Source: Drosophila miranda (taxonomy: Eukaryota > Arthropoda > Insecta > Diptera > Drosophilidae). Taken from it: DNA of 64,000 bases. The position numbers and the translations under genes were made by a program. The notes beneath the pieces were generated by a model. The model was given only the letters and a program-made list of their open reading frames with translations. It was not told the origin of the DNA and did no database searches. The stretch lies in the NCBI RefSeq assembly GCF_003369915.1, contig NC_046674.1, positions 10,354,001 to 10,418,000 of the forward strand. Direction: 5' to 3'. Positions 37,096-50,400 of this stretch are shown piece by piece. Position 1 is the first letter of the stretch. The number at the start of each line of letters is the position of its first letter.

Positions 37096-40000
37096 ACCCC
37101 CTTCTATTTTGGGCTCCAAGCATACACTGGACGAAATTCAATTAAATTTGGAGTGAAATTAAATATAATTCACTTTCAAATATGTAAATATAGATTATTG
37201 GATTTGTTTGGAATTTATTATGAATTCCGCTCGCGGCCTTCAATCCCATTTCAGGCCTTTTTTTTCGATGGGCGCACAGAGGCTGCCCAATTTCCAATTA
37301 AATTCGAGTACATGTGTATTTAAGGCTAATTGAAAACAAGTTCAACTTGCAAAAGCCCAAAAAGCAGAGTTCCGTCAAGTGAGAAAATCAAACCAGGGCC
37401 AACGACAATTCGGAAACCGCCAAGATGGAAGAGCCGCGAGCCAAGAGCTCTGCTCCTATTGAAAAATTTCGGTTGGGTATTTTGTGAAATCGCGGACGAC
37501 CTTCAAAACCCTCGAGCCATCGCCGCAGAAAATCCATATACTATAAAATATGTTTGTTGGCATTTTGCAATTGAACTGTTACAAATTGCATACGAGTTGG
37601 AGTACCATTCGATGGTTCGATGATCATAATGAGCTTCTGGCCCAGGCCCGGCCTGCCCTGGCCACTTACAAATATGGTATAGAAAATGTGAAACTTGTTT
37701 CCTACGGTTGTAACTTCATTTGGTCATTGGCTTGCAGTCAATGCCGTTGCCGTTGCTGTTGCTGTTGCATTGGCCAGCTTACAGCGAGCGGAGTTACCAC
37801 ATCGCACACAAGACGGCATCGAAGAAGCAGCTTCTGAGCTAGTAAAATGACTAGTCGCCGTCGAAAGTGCAAGTCGACTAACTGGTGTATGCAAGTAAAT
37901 GCAATCGATTTACTAGTACCACGTCCACGTCCCTCGTCCACGTCCCTCGTCCCTGCTGAACACAACAACAAGTGCGGCTTTGAAAGATTGCTGAAACCAG
38001 TTTCAGCTCTGAAGCTCTGCATGCCTCAGACGGGTGCAAGCGCAGTGTTTGGAGGAGTTTATTTGTGGCTTTATTTACGATATCCAAACCGGCAACAAGA
38101 CATGCCATTCCGCTCAACAAATAGTGAGAGAAAACCGCGGTACTACTAAACGATTTGATATTCCAATCAATAGGGGTTCTGGATCAACCATTTTGATTAG
38201 CAGCCCCCCACTTAATGGGTTCCTGGCGCTTTCTTTTGTTTTCTCCACTGGCAATAGTTTAACGGCACTTTTCGTACGCTTTTAATCACGCTAAAAGGAA
38301 TGCGCAAGCTTTCACTGGACACTCGAACAGCTGTGCGGCTGCAAGGAGTGGAGATACTTTCAAAATTAACTGATGGACACACGAAACACACTCACTTTGA
38401 TGGGAAAAACACAGGAAAGACACAGGCCTTCCGCCAATCACCTAGAATGGATTCGCATAAAACTTAAGCTTTACAACAAATTGGATTGAATGCCGATGAA
38501 CAGCACAGCACACAGAGGGACACACAAGTTGCAGAAAATCTGCATTTTATCTGGCTGATCGAGTTTTAATTACCAAATGATGAAAGTGTGGTGATTAAAG
38601 TAATTGCAAATTAAAGATACACACACACAGGCACAGGCACAGGTGCCTCTATGCATACTTAATGGCGAGTGCACACACAGAGACGCCAAAGCTGCCGCAT
38701 ATACAAATACAAATACAACCACAAAACTCGTCTCGAAACGCGTTTATGAGTGAAGATGTAATTAGCGTCCCACTTGACACACACACACACACACACACAG
38801 GCACACACACACACACACTCTCGTACGCCTGATTTGCGGACATACATTCACTCTCGTGCACTCACTTCCTGTTTACTGCCAGAGCCGGCAATATCCTTTC
38901 ACTTACACATAAACAAAAACAAAAACAAAAGCAAAAGCAATAACAATTAATTCTGTGTGTAAGGATGCCGCAAAAGCCGAGCTTTTGGTAGGTACAGTAC
39001 CCACCCACCCACGACAGATGGAATGCGTCGGGCGAATACTGTGGCCTATTACCTTTTAAAGTCTAGGTTTCTTTATAGCTGATACAGATGTGATGGTAGC
39101 CCTTTAAAAAGCACAGAGAAACCAGAGAAACCACAAATTGGGCTAAAAGTTATAACGCCTACACGTGCGGCAGAAAGAGGCAACGAACCGAATAGCCATA
39201 CCATATTTTTTGTTGCCCGTTTTTGGAGTGACAAGTTTTGATGATTAGATTCGGCATTAGATGCCATAAACGGCAATGCTGGGCTGAAGATGTACTGGTG
39301 GTGGTGCCTTTTAAGATGTCGCATCTTTTTCTTTTCTTCTTATTTTATTCTCGCCGGTTAGACGTCTGAGCCACTTGGAAATTCAAACACAACATCAAAG
39401 ATACACATGTACGTTGGGGGTGGGGGGGAGTGGAACTCGAGGAATATGTACATTTATTGACAAGACAAGGGCCCAAGAGCGCAAGAGGTGAAGACGCTCC
39501 CGGAAATGTCACTTTGAGACTGCTCGGAAAAAGAGTTCGCATCCAGACACACGCTGCCTGTCCCCTTTTTTTTTTGCCCCTGCGGGTACTGAACTGTCAT
39601 TGACACTTCCCCCCTCCTAGATACATATATTGGTCAGACGCGTTAGCCCAATTCGAAGTCAAGCAGTGCTGGGCTTATCGTCAGCGCTAAACACCACCAC
39701 CCACTTGCACTCTGTAATCGAAGCAAAAATGTATAGAAACATGTGTATGTAGCTTTCTTGTTCTCCAGCACCACGCGCTGTTGCTTGAACTGGTTTAGCC
39801 ACATTTCCTCCGCCCACACAGTCGTTACAGTCGCTTACGCATTGCATTGCCCACACAACAAATGGAACGGAATATTTTCTTTGCCAGCAACTTTTGTGGG
39901 TCCAGGGTCAAGGTTGGAGACGTGTAGTAAAATCTTTAGCTGCTGGTACTTGCAATAATTTTCGCAGCACATCTGAATGTTGCAGAGCCGCAGGGGCGGT

Positions 40001-43000
40001 CACATATGCGGCTACATTTGGTGTGCCCACTCTCAGCCCTCGAAAGCTTCATTGTTGCTGGGGGGGGTGGGGGCAGCAGTAACAAGGCAAAGCACTTACA
40101 GCGGGTGAAACTGCATAAGTGCTGTCGCTGTCGCTATCGCTGCCGCTGCAAGCGTTTACGGGTGCATGCATGTGTGTGCATGCATGTGTGTGTCAACGAG
40201 TGGAAGCGAGTGCTGAATCATGTTCCCGGACATTGAACCGGTGCCCCGGCCCATCGCGGCCATCCCGGCCATTAGGACTGACAGGCTTCAAATATTATGC
40301 TTCCACATTAGCTTTTGATGCGAAACCCAAATATTTCAAACATTGCAGGACTACAGCTGGGTTTTGAATTTCTTGCAGCGATCGGATCCTCGATATACCT
40401 GTACTTGTGACAGCCGCAGAGATTCCGGCACAGTCGCGACTACTGACGCGCCAGGACTACGCCTGCCTCGACTCCAGTGAGGCACAATCGGACGATAGTC
40501 ACCTGACCCGCGATTCCGTGACGCGCGAGTCCCAGAACGATGAACTCTCCTCGTCGACCCTCGAGAAACTAGACGTCAGCACCCTACCACTGCCCGCCCT
40601 GCCGAAGCGCCGTCGGCCCCGCTCCCGTGCCAGTCCCTCGAAGAACTTGCAGCATCGGCAGCGTCATGAAGACATCGACAACGCCAATGCAGTCGACACA
40701 TCGCCAGCATCGTGCCACCAACAGCCACACGCTAAGCCAAGACAGCGCGCCGACACACCAGAGACACAAAAGTCAGAGATAAGCGCGCCAAAAAACCACG
40801 CAGCCGCTCAAAAGCAAAAGCAAAAGCAGCAACAGCCGCCACAGCCCCAGCCGCAGCCGCAGCCGCAGCACCTCTCCGCCTTCCAGCAGTACGTCGCAAA
40901 GCGGCGCGAAAGTCTCGAGGCGTCCAACCGCAGCTTCAACGAGAAGCTGGAGGCCCGCAGAATGCACTATCGCGTGGGCGGGGGAAGTGCCGCCAATGTG
41001 ACGACTGGCGCCAGCAGCGGAGTGCCCACCTATCTGTTCGGGGAGCACTATGAGGCGGGGGGCGGCCCCGGCCCCGGCTCCGGCTCCGGCTCCGGGCGCA
41101 AGTCCCTCTCGCCCGCCGCCAACAAGGAGGAAATCTACCTGAACAAGTCCGGCTGGGTGCAGGTGAACACGAAGCGTGGCGGCTTCAAGGAGGACAGTGG
41201 TGGCGTCTATCGACGTCAGCAGAACGGCGGCCCGGCCTCTGTCCTGCAGGACAACGGCAGGAGTCGAGCGACCGCACGCGCGATTCCCATGGACGCGCAC
41301 GGACGTCGCTCAGATCTGGCTCGCTATTCGTTTATATACCAGCACCAGCAGCACCAGCAGCACCAGCAGCACCAGCAGCAGCAATCGAACATGGGCATCG
41401 CGGAGCCCAAGTTCGTGGGGTCCAAAGTGGAGGAGCTGATACAGCGGAACGAGGCGCGGCTGGGCGGGTTCTCCTCACGGGATCCCGCCCTGCGTCCGGG
41501 CTACCGAATCATCGATCCCCAGCTGGCGAGCATCCTCAATGAGCGGCCGGGCTTCCTGCCTGTGAAGAGCCCCAACGACTTGGACTCGCCCATCACGCCC
41601 ATCCTGTCGCCGCCTCCCGCTTTCCAGGACAACAGCCGAAGCACGCGCCAGGTGGACCGCCGCAAGTCGAGTCGCCAGCAGGCGCCCATCCCACTGCCGG
41701 CGGCCCTGCAGTCCGGCGAAGCGCAGCTCAGTCCGCAGCACCTGGCCAACGGGTCCGTCAAGGGCATGGTCTTCTCCCGCAGCTTCGAGTACGACACGCG
41801 ACGGCCCACGCCCACCAACAGCTACGTGGAGACGTTCTCCCGCAGCTTCGACGGCAACCTGTCGGAGCGTCCGCTGCACCTGGGCATGCCGCCGCTGGCA
41901 GGACAGCGCGAGCGCTCCCCGAACTTCAGCACGCTGACCGGCAACTCGCCCAACTACCTGACGAAGCGGGAGAGCGGGGGCGGCAGCAGTGGCTCCCTTC
42001 GCAGTCGCGACAGCTCGCCCAAGTTCCTGAGTCCCCAGACGACCACCGCCTATCTGAACACGTCGGTGAAGGAGGCGCCGCCGGCCTACAGCATGGCCAC
42101 AGGTGGAGGCGGCACGCAGGCCAAGTACTCACCGCGCTCGCGTCACGAGCGGACCTCGGAGCGATCCAAGAGCCATGCCCTGGGGCGCTCGCGCAAGTCC
42201 CAGTTCAACCGCATGGGCAGCGCAGGACCTCCGGCAGCGCCGCCCTCCTCCCTGGGCATGGGCATGGGAGTCTCCCGCTTTCGCAGCTTCGACACAACAA
42301 AGAGCCAGCGCCTGAACTCCTGCGACAGCGGTGCGCGATCGGGTGAGTACCTCCCAAATCTATTTCCCCCTTAGCATCTGGCAATCTGGGGTTCAATCTC
42401 CGTCTTGACGTCTCGCCAGATCTCTCCAACGACGAGCTGGACAACGAGGACGGGGGCCTGAGCGAGTTCCTGTCGGCCGGCAGCCAGAAGTTCCCGAAAC
42501 CCTGCTCGAGCAGCGTCAGTATCTCGCCGTTCAAGATGCAGCGCCAGCGCTCACTCACGCCGGACCGGAACGAGTCGCACAGCTCGTCGAGCAGCCTGCG
42601 CAAACAGCGATCGCTGACCCCAGAGTCGCGATCCCTGACGCCCGAGGAGCGACGCAAGAAGGGCTCACAGCTGTCGCTGTTGGGCTCACGCCAGAACTCC
42701 GGTTGCTCCGGCTCCAGGAGCAACACGTTGGAGGCACGGCAACGGCACGAGGACAAGACGCCGCCCAACATCTCCCGCAGCTCTTCCAGCTCCAGCTACA
42801 GTGGCGGAGAGCCCCATGACCGCCTCATGGCCGCCGGCACCAGTTCGACAGTGGCCCCCGGACCGGGGTCCGGTTCCACCAGCCATCGCCGGGCCTTGGC
42901 CGCCGCCCACAGTGCCGCCAAGCAGGCGGAGCACGAGCACCGCATCAGACGGTCGAGGTGAGTGGTAGCGAATCCTGTAGCGAATCCTGTAGTGCTTCGG

Positions 43001-46000
43001 AGAGTACAACGAGGCCGTCCAACGCCCAAACCTATCCTTGCAGGTCCCTGCAACTGAGCGAGCGCTCCCCGAATCGAGCGCACAAGTCAATCGTCAATGT
43101 GGGTGCCGGGTCCGCCCAGCAGCCGCAGCAGCAGCCGCCACAACAGCCGCCAGGGTCATCCTATCAGCAGTCCCGGGTCAGTCTGGGGGTCAGTGGCGTC
43201 TTTCCGCCCACCATTCGCACGTCCCCGGCCAGCAACAAAATACTGGCTCCCTCGTCAGGGTCGTCCGGCAGTGCGACGAGGCCGCGGCAGAACGAGACGG
43301 ACAAGGCGCGGTCCTTCGACTTTGATTACAACAACTTCAACCGCAGCGGCGGCGGCGGCGCCAAGGCCAAGCCCCCGCGATCCTCGCACACCAGCGGCAG
43401 TGGGGGCGACAGCGGAAGCAACCAGAACCTGCGCATAGAGCGGGAGACGCGCTCCTTCGACGAGGACTATCGCGAGGCAGTGCTCAACAACAACAACGGG
43501 AGCAGTGGCAGCGTCAGCGTCAGCGGGCTGCGTTACCTGCAGCCTGCGGCCGAGGCCGCCCTTGTGCCGGTCGTCTCCGCCTCGACGTCCCGCCTGAGGC
43601 AATCGAACTCCCCCGTGAACGCCTCCGGCATCGAGTACGCTGCCTCGCGATCGCCCCAGTCCTCGGGCTCCTCGTCGAATGCCCTGCACCAGCCGCAGCG
43701 AAAAACAGGCAGCCCCCAGAGCTACGGAACGCGGCTCTGCGACCATGAGCTCACGTACGAGATGCTCCGCAAGTCGCCGATCATGAACTTCCGCCGCGGA
43801 GACAGCAGCGACTACGAGCTGCCCGTCCTGCTACGGAACAGGGAGACCATTAACTCCGGCGGCAACAGCGAGCTGAACTTCATGAGCAACGAGACGCGGA
43901 TCTACGAGCACCCGACGACGGTGCTGAAGCCGCAGCGCTCCCTCCGCCAGAGTCCGGGATCGCGGGACGACATACCACTGGAGGTGGCCGTGGGCGTGGG
44001 GGGCGACTACATATACAGGCAGGCGCCCGCCCAGCCGCGCAGCAGCAGGTACTAAGGCGCCTGAGGAGCTCCGCTCCGCTCAGCTCAGACGCCCCAGCAG
44101 CACTCATAACCTACTAGCCACGAACTCCCCGCTAACTCTATTTATAACCAAATTTCGAAACTAAGAAGCACCAAGGCCGCCCCTCGTGGCCCCCAAACGA
44201 CGTATCCCTCTGCACAAACAGCGCCCAAGTCTGTGTGTGTGTGTGTTAAAAGACTGCTTGTCCTTACTAACTGATCTCCTCCGGGCGAGTACTAACTGAA
44301 TTTATCTACTTTTGGTGGTGGCAGCCTCTATTCTAAGCCGCAAGGGAACTACAGAAACTAACATTAAGAGAGTAAGAGAGAGAGAGAGAGGATAAGATAG
44401 ACCCAATAATCAATCATAGATCATCTGCACTAACCCGGAACGAGGGCCACAGGCATCTCCTTCATGAGGAAGGACCGAACCTGGCAGTGTCTGGGATTTG
44501 CGTAACCCTGTTACATGTTTTCCAGCGCCACCTCCCAGCCGCAGTCCCCGTCCCAGACGACTACCAAGAGCTGTAGCAAAACGCTAAACACCTGCGACTA
44601 TTGGCCACGTTGCGGGGCTTGTCAGGAGAAAGCCGCGCCCGCGGCCATCAGGCGGCAGTATTCCCTGCCAGCGGTCTCGACGATGGACCAGGAGCAGCCC
44701 CACGTCACCACCGTGGCGGTTAATGACAATGTGGCCAGCGTCCGCCAATCGTCGTCCATTCCGCAATGGACTCTCCTGTGCAGCGGCGTGGCCCACTGCC
44801 GTCCGCAGGAGCTGGCAGAGAATGAGCGCCGACAGCTGATGGCTGTTGTGCGACCCCGGGTCGTGCCCTTGGCCCCCACATCACTCGTCCTGCTGGGCGA
44901 GGGCGACCTCTACAAAAAGGCCTGTCCACAGGTCCTGGCTGAGGCGAAGGCGGAGGCGGAGGCGGAAGCGGAGACGGAGCTGGGGCTGAGGTGAGTGTTT
45001 TTTTTTTCCTTTTAATTTTATATGTGTCAGATTGGAAATACGTCCTTTTCCCACCGCTCTGTTAATGGCCCGTGCTGGCCCCTGCCATGACAGGCAGGAT
45101 CAAAACTTGCGACAAAATACCATTAAAAATTACAGATAACAATAAATGAAAGTGGCGACAGCGTAAAGCGATTGGATGGATACCGTCAATAATAGATAAT
45201 GTTCTTCTTCCCCTGCAGAAACCCCCCGGACACACAGGACAGGCAGGATGAATTCCCCAACGTGAAGGACAAGTGTCGCAACATGGAGCGCAGTTACTCC
45301 CTTCCAAGCCTACGGATTCGCAGATACACGGAACCAGGAGCAAGGTAAGTCTCTCCGACAGTCCTGAGGGGATGGGATGTCGGTCGGCATTGCGTTGAAG
45401 TGAATGATAATTGATGTTGAATCGTTGAGGCTTCCGATTTGTTCCGAGAAGTGCGTGTCACATTCCGTCAGGGCTTAAATTCGCAATTTTGTTTTGTATC
45501 AGGAAACATCGTCCCCCCCCCCGCCCCCAAGGACCCGAACAGGCCGAAGCCAGGTCTGTGCCCCCCCCATTAATAGGCAAACAAATAAAGAGCCAGTGAG
45601 GCCAAGCCCCCGTGATGCCGAGTTCAGTGGCCCATCGTAGACACACATTTCAACGTAATCCTTAGTCAACGCCCACACCCGCTCCAGCTTCTCCGTTCAC
45701 TCTGTGGCCCATACATAAATAAGCAATGAGGCTGGGGGGTTTTTTGTCCCAGTGGCCAAGTAAAACGTACGGCCAGTATTGACGGAGGGGTGGCTTTTGT
45801 CACAAAATCTTGTAAATTAGCCGGCAGCCCAGCGGAAAGCAACAACTTTAAGACCGCTGCTAAACGCATGGAGAGAATATCTTTGGGAGAGATATGATAA
45901 TTGAACAGCCTCTGTCTCTAAGCCCTTGGCCCCAAGAGCAGCTTTAAATGTCAATCATCTTACGGTTTCTCTATGATATTATGCAAGAACGAAACATCAC

Positions 46001-47457
46001 AATATCATAGGTACTTTATTTCTTTATTTACATATATAAATATATATCGTATATGCGATATATGGGCATTTCCGCAAAAAAAAAAACGTATTTCCGCATA
46101 CTTTTGCACCGACAATATTTTCTAAATTTATTGAAAGTAAACTAATTTAACCCATTGACATATAATTTCAAGAGCTTTGATGGGAAACCCCACTAAAACA
46201 TGCAAAAGTTCACTTCTTCGGTACTAGGAACCGTTTTTCTTTACCATTGTCTCTTATAAGAAAGATGATTATTGATACAAGTTTTTCCCCAAAGTATCTC
46301 TAACATATTGAACTATCTATAAAAATTCCAACAAAAATTGGTTCAATCTAGCGGTATATTTAAATGGAATGGTATTGGCATATATCGGATCATCCAGAAT
46401 GAAAGAAAACCATTTACAGTGAGCGTAGCCACCCTTCCACTTCCCTTATTCTGTATGTCTGTCTGTCTCTCTCTCTATCTATCTATCTATCTCACTCTTC
46501 CTCGTGCTGTGACGCGAAGCGAGATAGCAACACAGCTGATGTCGTTGTGAGAAGCGTGAGAGAGAAAATAGTAGCGGAAAAGTGGAAACAGATAAAATAA
46601 TTTAGAACTAAAATCAAAAAGGGGATACACGAAATGCAAAAACTAACTAGCGGTCCTCTCTTTCTGCCTATGTTTTTTCCATCTCTCATGACAATTTCGA
46701 GCAAAATGCACCTTCTGGCTTTCTTTTGCCTCGTTGTTTGCAGACGGTTTTTCAATTTTAAAAATACCAAAACCGATCATTTTTGCGTTCAATACTATCG
46801 ATAGCACTATCGAAGTTTTGAGTGATATGTTGCGCAGCACTGATGCGATAAATAAATCATGTCCACATGCTGCCGGGCAACATTTTTCCAGCCGCATGCT
46901 TAGGTCCCAGCAACATTTCAACCTCACCTCAGCGGGTTTGATCAACAATATACTGTGATTGCTCACAAGCCCTGTAAACAGTGGGGTGAGTTTCACCTTG
47001 CATGCGTCGAATTTTCTGGGCCGTTTTGCCTCTGGTCTCCACCCTACTTTTTCCCCAGCAACACACGCTTGTTGCCGAGCGACATTTTTAATCAACAGCA
47101 ACATCGGAAGGCGGGCCGGGCGTATTTGAAAGAAACGGCCAGCCGCTCGAAAACAACAGAAAAAAAGTGTCGAGTTCCACAGAAATCTCTGGGTTCAACC
47201 CCTCTATATTTGCGCAACTTGCAACAGAGCGTGCGCAATGCGCAAGGCATCCCAATGAATCGAAAAATCCGTCAGCTGTTCAGCATATCCAGAAATTATT
47301 TTTAAAAATAACTATACTCGTACAATATTACAATACAAAAGTGTCAATTCAGGGCCCCGTGTGTCAATTCAAATCTTATTGAAATCGGTGCAATTTGTGA
47401 ACAACGACAATTTGTGCCCCCGTTACCGGTCTTCAACTACAGAACTCACTGTTTGTC

Positions 47458-47492
<35 letters not shown>

Positions 47493-50400
47493 CTGTGTGC
47501 TGTAAATATGAGCCGCCTGGCATTCCTAGTGACGCTTTGAAAAAGATTATGAAAAAAAAAACAACGCAAATAGCGCATCCAATCAAGAACTATACGCGAA
47601 AATCAATAAAACACCTAACCGAACAAAGTTTATTACGCAAAAGCTGCAGCAGAACAGAACGGAACGGAACGGAACACAAGCGAAATGTCTACAACAGCAA
47701 TGAGCATGCCCCAGCCTGCCGCGGCGGTCGGGGGGGGAGCTGCAGCTGCAGCTGCAGCTGCAACGCTGCTGCAACAAGAACAAGCGCAAGGATGTGACGT
47801 CGAAACCGAAGCCGAGGGCGAGGGCGACGATTTGCTGGTCGTGTGCCTGGTGGGCGGCGTTGATGATAATAGGAGCGCCGAGAACGGTGCCATCGTTGGC
47901 ACAGATAGTGGGCGTGCCTCGGCCAATGAATTCGATGGCGTTGCCGAGGAACCGGGGAGCAGCGCCCCACAGCAATTAAAGGAATTCCCAGAAGCTAGTC
48001 TAAGGAGCAATGGACGCGACGGCGACGACGATGGCGTTGGCAAGGGCGAGGATGTCTATGCCAGCCGCGGATCCCATACAAAATGGTACTTAATGCCCGT
48101 GGAGCCCTCACCCACGACCACCAGCAGACGCCTCCCCACTCCGACAGCTGACAGCCGTGAGGTGGACGAAGCTGCTTCGCCGGCACTGAGCGAAATCGCC
48201 ATGTAAGTTGACAGAAGGGTCACCGCACCACACCGCACACATGACTTGGAAAAAGGGGCAAAGTGGTGCCCTTGCCCCACTTGCGCTGGAGCCGCAGGCA
48301 TCGCTAATTTCACGGACCATTGGTCAATTTTATGCTCGTGGCGACTCCTGCTTGTTGACTTGTTTCATGACCCCCCCCTGAGTGCCCCCTGAGTGGCCCC
48401 CTGTGCTCTGTTTATCGATTAAATGAGCCTTGCCTAATTTCCCAGTGACCTGTTGGTGCTGTTTAGCCTCTGACTTCTTCTCTTAGGATTTTCCTCACGT
48501 GCTGCCTGCCTCTTCTCCTGCTCCTCTCTTGCCACCAATCGGATTATTTTCCTCTATTTTCTTGTGCCTGTCAGGCTCTGTGAGAGCTCTGACGATTCTT
48601 ATGAATATTCTTGCCCGTCCTGTCACCAAGTTCCTGGAATGTGCCGGTGACTGTGGCATATTTTTAGATATTCATAAACAGGGCCGCCGATGACAGGGCG
48701 CTGTTTGTTTCATGGGCTTGTACTTCTAGCGCAGTCTGAGGCCTGGAGATACATTATTTATGGGGTTACCTCATCTCAACCAGGACAAAAGCCACATATG
48801 GCCCGAACGGCATTCCAGGCCGGGTTGAAGAATCTCCATTTACGGCCAACAGCTGTCGACTACGAATTGGTTAATGATTGGTTTTAAAGGCTTAACGGAG
48901 TTTCACTTTCACGATGCAACGTCTTATGCAACGCCCCATAGATAGTGCGCCAAAGTCTTATGAAATGACAGATCGAACTGAAAGTATCTCACGAATTAGA
49001 ATGATATATGCCACTCTTTTTATTGGACCACCCTTCGACGGTGCCTTTGTAAACGATGACGACCACCACGAAATTCCGGCGGTGACGACTGACTGCCGAG
49101 CTGATTACGGCTATCAGACTTATCAGCCGTACAATGTACAGTGTACACTCACTGCTGTGAGGCTTTGCTTGTACGTGACTCGATTGAGGGGTTGTCGAAT
49201 CGTATCCACAAGATAAACGCCAGCCGCCAGGCCAGAGACAACACAGACAACAAATACGGGGTTGAGCATTGTTACGTTACGAAATGAGATCGACAAGAAT
49301 CCAATCACTGCACTACAGCACCACAACCCACCACTTTCACAACATCCGTCGCATTGATAAGCGCTAGTTAGTCGGTGCCTCCTCCTCCTAGTTGCAGTTA
49401 TTTTTCGGATCGAAATCAAATACTATATCTGTAGCTGTGTCATAATTTGTTTGCTGGCTGCCGCTTCGGTGATTCAATCTTCGTATATTTTCGCAATTGA
49501 ATGAAATGATATGTTCAGTGATCGTTAAAACATATACTTAGACATGTACGTACACATTAGTAGCGGCTCACCGGTGGAAAGTCGTATTTTTGGCACGAAA
49601 GCATATGGCCAAGACAATGTTTAATTATGTTGCAATGCGTCGTGGAGGCAGAGACCCCGGGGGGAAAGTTATGGCTCGAAAGGCAACAGCCACATCTGCT
49701 GGCCATGCTATGCGTTCATTCCATTTCCAAAAAGCAACCCCCCTCCCGCCAACCCCCAAATCTCCAGGTGTAAATAAGACATTGGGGCCGAGGAAAATGC
49801 AAGCCAGTGAGTCGTCGCCGTCCTGCAGCAGGGGAACAGGAGCCCCGACAGCTGTCATCTGACGGCGTGTCCTTCTCTCTTTGGGGAAGTTCCATTCCAA
49901 GACGCTCAAAGAGATTGCTTTTACCCTGGTCCTTGACATTTTCGGGCCAAAGATGCATTCGCAATGCGTGAAACAGGGCTAATGGAATATTAATTAATAT
50001 TTTCCTTATGGGCTCCCAGCCCCCCCTCCGGGTGGTCATTAAGTATCTATGTGTCTATCTGCTTAGCTAATTAGATACCTTCGTGCCTGTCATCAATCAG
50101 CCGCATTCTTTACTCCTTCCTCGAGACATTCAGCGGGCCTCAGCATCGCTGCAAAAACTTCAGCCATGTTTTTGGGCGATAATTAGCTGCTGTCATCCGA
50201 CACCTTATCCTCGTTGGCGGAAATTAAAACAGCAACAGCAACGATAACACGATAAAAAAGGCCAAGCAAAACTTTCCACATTAGAAATAAACAGAAAAGG
50301 AACCACTCAAAGGCGAATATGTATCCATTCCAAGTATCTAATCAGTCTAAAAGAGCTGCCGTGGAGGTGGAACAGCCTGGTCCATGATTAAATTGTACAA

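Noticed and set aside
36484..37323. 279-codon frame in the large RhoGEF3 intron
   Set aside because: Spans microsatellite and a C31 tract (polyproline) with no coding character.
46438..46496. TCTG/TCTA simple repeat as a regulatory element
   Set aside because: Plain microsatellite; nothing ties it to function.
47583..48043. Minus-strand frames opposite RhoGEF3 exon B
   Set aside because: Low-complexity antisense of an Ala-rich exon; no start context or splice logic.
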